Source: Fidelibacterota bacterium (GTDB lineage Bacteria > Marinisomatota > Marinisomatia > Marinisomatales > TCS56). From it: a stretch of 17,924 bases of DNA. Shown piece by piece: positions 7,017 to 13,528 of the stretch. Below the pieces are notes generated by a model, which worked only from the letters and a program-made list of their open reading frames with translations, was not told where the DNA came from and made no database searches. The stretch lies in the NCBI GenBank assembly GCA_030634675.1, contig DAOWAH010000011.1:1-17924 (forward strand), read 5' to 3'. Within the stretch, counting starts at the first letter, position 1. Every line of letters begins with the position of its first letter. The translations under genes were made by a program, and so were the position numbers.

Positions 7017-7942
7017 TGCCTTTGACACCACCGGTGGTTAATAATAAACTGCTGGCTGGAATTATATTTTTTATCTGTGGCCTTTCTCCGGTCTGGAGCC
7101 AGAGTGATTCCCAGACTGCCATGTCAGATATTTTCTTTCTTGATCTGGGGATAGTAATCGAGCCGGTTACCGGCCGGGAAAAATACTCCCGTTTGATTGA
7201 GTCTCCGTCAGAAGAGGTAACATTCAGGATCAATAAAATAAAAAGCGGTGCGGTTTATATGGCCACGTCCAAAGAAATGATGGGGACGCTGGACCGGATT
7301 AATTTGCGCATTGCATCCTTAGAACAATCTTTTCATGCCCAAATGGAACGCCTACAGCGGGAAAACGAGGAATTACGTGGCATTCTGGAGGAGATGAAAA
7401 ATACGCCACCGATCATGCTGTCTAAACCTTATCAAAGCCAACTATCGACAGCAAAGATACCGGAATCTCCACGTACCGCAATCAAGGAAGAAATTGGAGA
7501 GAGCTTAACCGTTGCTACCCCCCCAGCAGCGCGCGCTTTTCCGCCGATAGTATCAAAAACGAAATTTGACCAAGCCGAATATATGTCGGGCGTTTTTGCC
7601 TATCAACGTGAGGATTTCGTCGCAGCACTTCAGCATTTCAATCGATTGAAAACAGGTAACGTAAGTCCGCGTACCCGTGCCAATATATTATATTGGACTG
7701 CGGACGCCCACCAGCATTTGGCTGAATACGATGAGGCAATGCAATTATTAGATCAGCTCCTGGTTATGGGTAAAACCGATCGCCGTGATGATGCCCTGGT
7801 GCAAAAAGGGTTGCTTTACCGTAAACTGGGGCAAGCAGACCTGGCTCTGCTGGCATTCGAAAAACTGGTTTCAGACTATCCCTCCAGTGAATATGTTAAA
7901 CTGGCCCGCATGGAACTTAAAAAAGCGGAAATGATACCATGA
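7016..7942 (+). CDS. Periplasmic coiled-coil/TPR protein (CpoB/YbgF-like organisation)
   Basis: The 308-residue product, counted from ATG 7016, has a signal peptide (about 1-29, ending near VWSQS). A region of unknown fold follows (35-85), then a coiled coil at about 88-128 (LEQSFHAQMERLQRENEEL), a low-complexity linker, and three or four C-terminal TPRs from about 185 to 300 (YMSGVFAYQREDFVAALQHF, ALLAFEKLVSDYPSSEYVKL). This coiled-coil-then-TPR layout is that of CpoB/YbgF, the periplasmic Tol-Pal partner that links outer-membrane constriction with wall synthesis. Here it sits in an operon with a MotAB-type stator rather than TolQR. It starts by TAATG overlap with the previous gene and ends by ATGA overlap with the next, so translation is probably coupled. 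Confidence 0.8.
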   Translation: MPLTPPVVNNKLLAGIIFFICGLSPVWSQSDSQTAMSDIFFLDLGIVIEPVTGREKYSRLIESPSEEVTFRINKIKSGAVYMATSKEMMGTLDRINLRIASLEQSFHAQMERLQRENEELRGILEEMKNTPPIMLSKPYQSQLSTAKIPESPRTAIKEEIGESLTVATPPAARAFPPIVSKTKFDQAEYMSGVFAYQREDFVAALQHFNRLKTGNVSPRTRANILYWTADAHQHLAEYDEAMQLLDQLLVMGKTDRRDDALVQKGLLYRKLGQADLALLAFEKLVSDYPSSEYVKLARMELKKAEMIP

Positions 7943-9315
7943 GAAAGGCTCTATGCATAATAATTTTTCTTAGTATTATCAATGTTTTAATGGCCGGGAT
8001 ACGCGGCGCATATACCAGGCCCGGCCCGATGATGAAAATACCTTTCAGTAGTGTAGTACGCTCGCCCAATCTGTTTACAGCTGGTTTTGGAACTGAAATC
8101 CACAATTTTTCCTATCTCAACATGACAAAAGGAGTATATTTTTATTCCGAGTTGGGAGATCGCTTTTTAGCCGGCTTCAGTTCAGTGCAGGGTGCCGACA
8201 CAACGGCACTTGCCAACCTTGGGGAGGTGTCGTTTACCGCCCCGGTGGAATTCGGCTTTCACATGCAGTATAAGATTTATTCATACCAGGATATTTCCAT
8301 TACAACCGGCCTGCAGGATATAATTTTCCAGAATTCTGGTGATGGTTCCGGTTTGCAGTTGGACCCGGAACAGCTTTCCTTTTTCGGTGTGATCAGCAGC
8401 GAGAAAAATCTCGGCTCCTATCGAATGAATACGTATATGGGTTTTGGCAGCGGCAGCTTGGCTACGATCGATACGATTGCCACCGATACAGCCACCGGGA
8501 CACGTACCGGTGTATTTGCCGGATTTATTTTAAATACTCCCTACATGGGCAAGTGGGGAGGCTTGGATCTTGTGGGTGAATTTGACGGAACAGGTATCAA
8601 TGTGGGACTCCGCATCCCCCTTACCTCGGATTATCGCCTGAGCCTAGGGTTCACCCACATAGAAAAAATGCCCAACTGGGAATCTGCCTATTGGGCCGGA
8701 CACCCCGGAGTTACCATGGGGCTGGAAATGTCCGTACCGCGCGCCATAGGAAGGGCACCATCAAGAGTTTCTGAAACCGGTATCCCAGCAATGGTAGGCG
8801 ATCAAATTATCTTACCGGGAACCGATCCTTACGAATCGTTATCCGGCCAGATGGATTCCACGTTGGCGCTGGCCGATGTTGCTATCCTTACATTGCGTGA
8901 CTCAATGGCCTTGGTACAAAATGAAATGCGCAATTTGATGGTCCGTCTCTCCTCCATGGAACAGCGTGGGTTGTATCTGGAAGATTCATTGAAGTCAATA
9001 AAGCTCTCCAGCAATGTAATCGAAAAGAATATGAATGAAGCCCTGCGACATTTATCGCGCTCCTTAAGATATTTTTATGCCGGTGATTATAGGGAAGCCT
9101 TGCAGGAAGTTGAAGCTGCTTTGGAATTAAATCCGAACCTGGCCCTGGCCTATGCCCGCCGAGGGTCAATTTATTACAAGCTGGGAGATGTGCAACGTGC
9201 CACCATCAACTGGAACCTGGCGCTACGAATGGATCCGGAATATGAAGATGTCCGGAATATTTTGAAGGCGCTACACGAAAACAGATTAAAGTCCACCAGT
9301 ATCATTGATGAATAG
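7939..9315 (+). CDS. Outer-membrane beta-barrel protein fused to a periplasmic coiled coil and TPR domain
   Basis: The 458-residue product has a signal peptide (1-19, ending in NVLMA). About 255 residues of alternating amphipathic beta-strands rich in Gly and aromatics follow (VFAGFILNTPYMGKWGGLDL, GINVGLRIPLTSDYRLSLGF), resembling the YjbH/PorV-like barrels of diderms. After a linker at about 280-310 comes a coiled coil (about 312-365, VQNEMRNLMVRLSSMEQRG), then two TPRs at about 370-445 (YFYAGDYREALQEVEAALEL, ARRGSIYYKLGDVQRATINW). The barrel probably anchors in the outer membrane with the TPR part in the periplasm, where it could contact the CpoB-like protein or the FliF-like rotor. It overlaps the previous gene by ATGA and is followed 8 bp later by motA. 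Confidence 0.75.
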   Translation: MRKALCIIIFLSIINVLMAGIRGAYTRPGPMMKIPFSSVVRSPNLFTAGFGTEIHNFSYLNMTKGVYFYSELGDRFLAGFSSVQGADTTALANLGEVSFTAPVEFGFHMQYKIYSYQDISITTGLQDIIFQNSGDGSGLQLDPEQLSFFGVISSEKNLGSYRMNTYMGFGSGSLATIDTIATDTATGTRTGVFAGFILNTPYMGKWGGLDLVGEFDGTGINVGLRIPLTSDYRLSLGFTHIEKMPNWESAYWAGHPGVTMGLEMSVPRAIGRAPSRVSETGIPAMVGDQIILPGTDPYESLSGQMDSTLALADVAILTLRDSMALVQNEMRNLMVRLSSMEQRGLYLEDSLKSIKLSSNVIEKNMNEALRHLSRSLRYFYAGDYREALQEVEAALELNPNLALAYARRGSIYYKLGDVQRATINWNLALRMDPEYEDVRNILKALHENRLKSTSIIDE

Positions 9316-9323
9316 GATCTAAT

Positions 9324-10109
9324 ATGGATATTGCAACAATAATTGGTATTATCGTTGGTATGGGAGCCATTGGCGGCGGAATTTATGTAGCGGCCGTAAA
9401 TGCCGGTGCCGGCGTTGCCGGTTTTGTTTCCGGGTCGAGTTTTTTAATCGTATTTGGTGGTATGGCCGCTTCCCTATCAGTGGCTTTCCCAATGCCTGAG
9501 TTGGCCAAATTATTTACCGCTATTAGTGTTGTATTTCGTGGTGGCGCAATTAAACTTTCGCCTTTCGTTGATGAGGCCGTTCGAGTCTCGGAGGTTGGTC
9601 GGAAAGGAGCCCGAGAACTGGAAGGCGGCCTGGGGACGATTAAGAATCCCTTCTTTCGTGATGGCGCCCAAATGGTAGTAGACGGCTATTCCCTGGAGGA
9701 GATGACAGAAATTTTAGAAACGCGCATAGAATATAGGGAAATTCGTGAAAAAAGTCAGGCCGATCTTTTAAAGACAATGGGGATAATGGCCCCGGCCTGG
9801 GGAATGATCGGAACCCTAATTGGACTAGTTATTATGTTATCCGGTTTTGGCGGAGAAGAAGGTGGCGGGACAGAAGCCCTGGGGGTAGGTATGTCAGCCG
9901 CATTGATAACTACTTTTTATGGCGCTGTATTTGCCAATTTATTTTTCCTGCCGATGGCCGCTAAATTCCAGCAGCGGATTACGTACACAAGTTCTCTGCA
10001 GGCCATGTTGATTGAAGCAACACGCCTGATCCATCAGCGTAAACACCCGCTAATTGTGCGAGAAAAGTTGAATTCATTCATTCCGCCGAAAGAGTGGAAA
10101 CGCGATTAG
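9324..10109 (+). CDS. motA: MotA-type stator subunit (MotA/TolQ/ExbB proton channel family)
   Basis: The 261-residue product has four predicted TM helices, at about 5-25, 36-56, 153-172 and 186-210. The large cytoplasmic loop between TM2 and TM3 is the MotA layout. The conserved channel prolines are visible as Pro157 (APAWGMIGTLIGLV, equivalent to E. coli P173) and Pro210 (ANLFFLP, equivalent to P222). The loop carries the MotA-like block RKGARELE...NPFFRDGAQMVVDGY, with charged residues 93-100 that would face FliG. It forms a 5:2 ion-driven stator with MotB in the inner membrane. The length and FliG-facing loop separate it from ExbB/TolQ. AGGA lies upstream of the ATG. Next gene: motB, after 12 bp. 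Confidence 0.9.
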   Translation: MDIATIIGIIVGMGAIGGGIYVAAVNAGAGVAGFVSGSSFLIVFGGMAASLSVAFPMPELAKLFTAISVVFRGGAIKLSPFVDEAVRVSEVGRKGARELEGGLGTIKNPFFRDGAQMVVDGYSLEEMTEILETRIEYREIREKSQADLLKTMGIMAPAWGMIGTLIGLVIMLSGFGGEEGGGTEALGVGMSAALITTFYGAVFANLFFLPMAAKFQQRITYTSSLQAMLIEATRLIHQRKHPLIVREKLNSFIPPKEWKRD

Positions 10110-10121
10110 AGCGTAGTAATA

Positions 10122-10853
10122 ATGGCAGCTACAAAAAGCGAAATAAAAAAATACAAAGCCAAGGGCGCTGCCGCAGTAGAAGAAGGTCTGCCGGGTTGGT
10201 TTGCCACTTTTGCGGATATGATGACCCTGCTGTTGGCATTCTTTGTCTTGCTGGCAGCGATTTCTACTATCGATCCGGTCAAGCTACAGGAGATGGCTGA
10301 TTCGATGGGGAAGAAAGTCGGTAAAAAGACTAAGAAGGCTAAAGCCATGAATCTGGCGGATGTTAAAGCAGCCGTTAATCAAATGATTAAGGAGAACAAG
10401 GACCTGCAAAAAGATGTTGAAATAAGTACCAGCCCTAAAGGTGTTACGATCGGTATTTCTTCCGATATCAGCTTCAAATCCGGATCTGCCGAATTAAAAC
10501 CGGGGATCGTCAGAGTCCTTGCAAAAATATTACCCACTATTAACAACCCCAAAAATAAATTTCGAATTGCGATTGAGGGGCATACTGACAGTGATCAATT
10601 GCCCGAAAAATATCAAGACAAATATCCCAGCAACTGGGAGCTTTCGGCTGCGCGTGCCGCCGGGGTAGTGCGAAAATTAATTAATCTTGGGGTGGACCCG
10701 ACGCGCCTGGAAGCGGTCGGCCTGGCCGAATTTTTACCCCGGGAACGCCCTACCGACCGGGTGTTGACTAGAGGTATGATTCCCCGCTATAACCGTGATG
10801 AAATTTCCAAGGCGAAAAACCGGCGTGTTGAAATAACATTCAAGGCAAAGTGA
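10122..10853 (+). CDS. motB: MotB-type stator subunit with OmpA peptidoglycan-binding domain
   Basis: The 243-residue product has a short basic N-terminus and a single TM helix (25-48) containing the motif FADMMTLLLAFFVLL. Asp32 is the ion-carrying residue, at the same number as in E. coli MotB. A charged plug/linker region follows (51-105), then an OmpA_C domain (about 112-240) with EGHTDSD, NWELSAARA and KNRRVEI, which binds peptidoglycan. It should anchor the MotA pentamer to the wall and conduct ions. The stretch between LAEFLP and the NRRVEI motif is somewhat longer than usual. Its stop overlaps a GTG of the following frame, but the next gene starts 33 bp later. Confidence 0.9.
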   Translation: MAATKSEIKKYKAKGAAAVEEGLPGWFATFADMMTLLLAFFVLLAAISTIDPVKLQEMADSMGKKVGKKTKKAKAMNLADVKAAVNQMIKENKDLQKDVEISTSPKGVTIGISSDISFKSGSAELKPGIVRVLAKILPTINNPKNKFRIAIEGHTDSDQLPEKYQDKYPSNWELSAARAAGVVRKLINLGVDPTRLEAVGLAEFLPRERPTDRVLTRGMIPRYNRDEISKAKNRRVEITFKAK

Positions 10854-10874
10854 CCGCAGACATGCATTCCACAA

Positions 10875-10880
10875 AAGGAG
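10875..10880 (+). promoter_or_regulatory. Shine-Dalgarno that sets the start of the FliF-like gene
   Basis: AAGGAG with a 5-nt spacer precedes the ATG at 10886. It decides against the upstream in-frame GTG at 10850, which would add 12 residues in front of an otherwise classic signal peptide. Confidence 0.75.
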
Positions 10881-10885
10881 TTATT

Positions 10886-12445
10886 ATGATTAAACGGTTG
10901 TCAGTTAAACTAATAGGATTAGCGACCGTAGCCCTGTTGTGTAAACCAGTGATCGGACAGGAGGCCAGTTTTTTGACCCAAAAACTGATGCTTGAAAATG
11001 ACATCCGGAACAAGATTACGGAAGCACTGTCCAAAATTATTGATGAACAGAAATATGTCATCGATGTGAGCGTCGATCTGGAGTTATCCAGTGAGGTGCA
11101 GGAACAAATTACGGTTGCACCCGCTACCGATGCCACGCGCACCGGAAGGTTGGACGATTTGACCTCAGCGGTAGAAGAGGCTGCCAGCCAATTAGAAAGT
11201 GGTAGTACTTTTGATAATTATCTACCGATACCGGGTTTCGAATTTGAAATGAGTCGCCCACTGGAGGATGCTGTTCCGGTTGAAGCGGAAGTAGCTCCCA
11301 CGGCTATTAGAGAAAATGGCGATAAAATTTTATCACGGGTTGTGACCGATCGAAAACCATCTATTGCTCGCGTCCGCAAGATGGATATCAGTCTGATTCT
11401 GCAGGAGGGGGCCGCTCCGGAATTGATTGAAAATATCCGCCAAATTGTGATGGTCGCCTCCCGTTTTAATCGTGCCCGGGGTGATGCCCTGAGCATCATG
11501 ACCGCTTCTTTTAAGGAGCGCCGCGATCAACGTTCCGCTGAAGCTATCTTGCTGAAAAGCATTGCCGATAAGGTTGAAACAATGGAGAAACAGCGTAAAA
11601 CTGAAGCCGTCACGGCTGAGAAAGACTGGCGTCAGGAGCTTGAGGATTATAAACAGGAAGAAGCCCAGCGGCGCGAAAAGGATCGGACTTATTTTGATTC
11701 GGAATTGTCTAAAATTGAGATGGCGGCCCGTACCCGGGCTTTTGAGCAGGAGAAGCGGGATATTTTACAGCGCGACTCATTGCGGTTGATCAGTTTAAAC
11801 CAGGAAATCCAAGACCTTCGCTCTCAAATGTCTTCTGCCACGCTTTCAGGACCCGAAGCTCAAGCGACGCAGTCTCGGGTTGCTCAAATTGAAGGAGAAC
11901 GGTCGGCTTTGGACGCTCAGATCTCTGAAAAAATTGCTACTTTAGAAAGTGTACAGACCGAACTCGATAAAAGACAAGGGGGAATGAATAATTTACCGCT
12001 TTATCTGATGGGAATGCTTACTTTTCTGTCAGTTATTGCCCTGGTAATTGTTCTGTTAATGACAAATCGTAACAAGCCGCGCTATGCTCCTCCGCCACCA
12101 TGGATGATGCAGCAGCAGCGCCCGCGTAAAAAGAAACGAGTCCCTAAAAAAGTTGTAAGTGCTGAAGAACCAGCCCCGCAACCGGTAGCCCCGGTAGCGC
12201 AACCGGTCCCTGTGGCAACTTCACCACCACCACCACCACCGGCAGCTGATGACCCTGGCGTAATGCAGAGCGAAATCAATGATATGCGCAAAGCAGTAGT
12301 ATCCATGAGCGTTGGTCAACCGGAAACGGCTACACGGATAGTGCGGGAATGGATGCAGGAAGAAGCTCCTCCGGAACCGGCCGAATCGGAGGCCGCTCCG
12401 GAAGAAGAGCCGGAAGAGACAAAAGGGAAGAAAAAGAAAAAATAA
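10886..12445 (+). CDS. FliF-like rotor-ring protein with signal peptide, RBM3-like domain, coiled coil, single TM and FliG-binding-like tail
   Basis: The 519-residue product has a signal peptide (about 1-24). A split RBM3-like domain follows: residues 31-67 (RNKITEALSKIIDEQKYVID) and 155-210 (KMDISLILQEG ... RARGDALSI), matching the FliF C-terminal region where RGD-V precedes the last strand. The intervening 76-150 resembles the FliF beta-collar insertion. Next come a charged coiled coil (about 215-365), a TM helix (370-392), a basic/Pro-rich cytoplasmic linker, and a tail at 457-493 (INDMRKAVVSM ... TATRIVREWMQEE) resembling the FliF helix pair that binds FliG. RBM1, RBM2 and the N-terminal TM of flagellar FliF (about 550 aa) are missing. 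FliG follows 12 bp later. I infer an MS-ring-like rotor of a non-flagellar motor. Confidence 0.7.
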   Translation: MIKRLSVKLIGLATVALLCKPVIGQEASFLTQKLMLENDIRNKITEALSKIIDEQKYVIDVSVDLELSSEVQEQITVAPATDATRTGRLDDLTSAVEEAASQLESGSTFDNYLPIPGFEFEMSRPLEDAVPVEAEVAPTAIRENGDKILSRVVTDRKPSIARVRKMDISLILQEGAAPELIENIRQIVMVASRFNRARGDALSIMTASFKERRDQRSAEAILLKSIADKVETMEKQRKTEAVTAEKDWRQELEDYKQEEAQRREKDRTYFDSELSKIEMAARTRAFEQEKRDILQRDSLRLISLNQEIQDLRSQMSSATLSGPEAQATQSRVAQIEGERSALDAQISEKIATLESVQTELDKRQGGMNNLPLYLMGMLTFLSVIALVIVLLMTNRNKPRYAPPPPWMMQQQRPRKKKRVPKKVVSAEEPAPQPVAPVAQPVPVATSPPPPPPAADDPGVMQSEINDMRKAVVSMSVGQPETATRIVREWMQEEAPPEPAESEAAPEEEPEETKGKKKKK

Positions 12446-12457
12446 CAGGATCTGATT

Positions 12458-13387
12458 ATGGTCACAGATTATAACCGGCTATCCGGATTACAGAAAGTTG
12501 CCATCCTTTTTTCGGTCTTAGGCGAAAGCTTGGCAATGACCCTGATTAAAGGTATATCGCAAACAGATCTGCGGAAAGTGCGCTCAACGATCCGCGAACT
12601 GGGATCGGTTTCATTCAGCGTGAAAAAGCGCGTGATCGAGGAATTTTACTTTAGTTTTATCAGTGAAAAATTCAATGAAACCGGCGATGAACCTAAAAAA
12701 CCATTCGCCTTCATTGAGCACCTGACTGATGAGCAGGCAGTGGCGTTGCTGGTTGCTGAACAGCCGCGTGTTATTGCGATTGCGATGGCCCAACTACCAC
12801 AGGAACGACGCATGTTGGTTTTAGGTAGATTGGACGCCGAAACCAAGGGTAGGGTGCTGATTGAGATAGGCGATTTAACCGATGTACCGCTGGAAGCAGT
12901 AGTTGATGTGGCCCACGATTTAGAGGATAAATCACATTTTTTACCGAGGACGATTAACTTCTCCCGCGGTGGCGGAAAAGATATTGCAGCCATTCTCGGA
13001 GATATGGACCCGGAAGAAGAGCGCAAATATCTTGAGGCCATCACCCTGGAAAACCCGGAGTTGGCAAAGGAAGTGAAAAAATACCATTTAACGTATGAAA
13101 ATATCTTTGAGTTTTTCCCTGACAACCTCTTGCGTGACCTGATGAATTCAGTGGAATTGGATACAATCGCCATGGCGATGAAAGGGATGGATGAAGATAC
13201 GGTAAACCATGTGTTGGAAAACCTGCCCCAGAAAAAACAGGCCATGTTCGAACCGGTGGAGGGTACTGTTGCCAAGCGGGAGATTGATGAGGCCCGCAAG
13301 TCGATTGTCCAGATGGCCAGGGAAATGGAAAAAGATGGCACCTATCAACTGGCCGATCTGATTGGCGGTGGCGAGATGATCGAATAA
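12458..13387 (+). CDS. fliG: FliG-type rotor (switch) protein
   Basis: The 309-residue product contains all three FliG regions. The N domain (1-72, GLQKVAILFSVLGESLAMTL) binds FliF. The middle armadillo domain (about 82-157) has EQPR at 101-104 where flagellar FliG has EHPQ. The C domain (about 172-295) runs from GGKDIAAILGDMDPEEERKY through the hinge region YENIFEFF and the torque helix (MKGMDEDTVNHVLENLPQKK) to EARKSIVQMAREMEKDG. Lys242, Lys259/260, Glu265/268 and Lys273/Arg274 roughly keep the charged stator-facing pattern. It is cytoplasmic and would receive torque from MotA. It is the last gene of the operon, and a terminator follows 18 bp later. Confidence 0.88.
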   Translation: MVTDYNRLSGLQKVAILFSVLGESLAMTLIKGISQTDLRKVRSTIRELGSVSFSVKKRVIEEFYFSFISEKFNETGDEPKKPFAFIEHLTDEQAVALLVAEQPRVIAIAMAQLPQERRMLVLGRLDAETKGRVLIEIGDLTDVPLEAVVDVAHDLEDKSHFLPRTINFSRGGGKDIAAILGDMDPEEERKYLEAITLENPELAKEVKKYHLTYENIFEFFPDNLLRDLMNSVELDTIAMAMKGMDEDTVNHVLENLPQKKQAMFEPVEGTVAKREIDEARKSIVQMAREMEKDGTYQLADLIGGGEMIE

Positions 13388-13404
13388 GCAGGAATGTATT
13401 TACC

Positions 13405-13439
13405 TAAAAAGGCCGCTTTTCCTTAAGTGGCCTTTTTTA
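13405..13439 (+). terminator. Rho-independent terminator of the motor operon
   Basis: GGCCGCTT (13411-13418) pairs with AAGTGGCC (13425-13432), including one G-T wobble, around a TTCCTT loop. The stem is extended by five A-T pairs and ends in a T-run (13433-13438). It lies 18 bp after the FliG stop and separates the operon from the tryptophanase gene. Confidence 0.85.
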
Positions 13440-13528
13440 TTTTAACTGTTGCCGGTAACCAAAAAGGTTCGCTCTGATTTTAAACAGGGTTAATTTGCAA
13501 CCATACGAAATCAGTAAAGAGGGATATT

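Noticed and set aside
9324..10109. ExbB/TolQ rather than MotA
   Set aside because: Four TM helices in the MotA layout, the NPFFRDGAQMVVDGY loop, and a partner MotB with an OmpA domain plus adjacent FliG favour MotA. ExbB and TolQ pair with ExbD and TolR.
9324..10853. Zorya-type antiphage defence (ZorA/ZorB are MotAB-like)
   Set aside because: MotA here lacks the long ZorA-type tail, and the neighbours are FliF-like and FliG proteins with no ZorC, ZorD or ZorE-like helicase or nuclease.
10850..10885. GTG start for the FliF-like protein, overlapping the MotB stop
   Set aside because: AAGGAG 5 nt before ATG 10886 and the signal peptide beginning MIKRL mark the downstream start.
12646..13341. 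231-residue open frame on the minus strand inside fliG
   Set aside because: It is antisense to a clear FliG coding region, is rich in Ser/Thr/Arg as expected of a shadow frame, and shows no recognisable motif.
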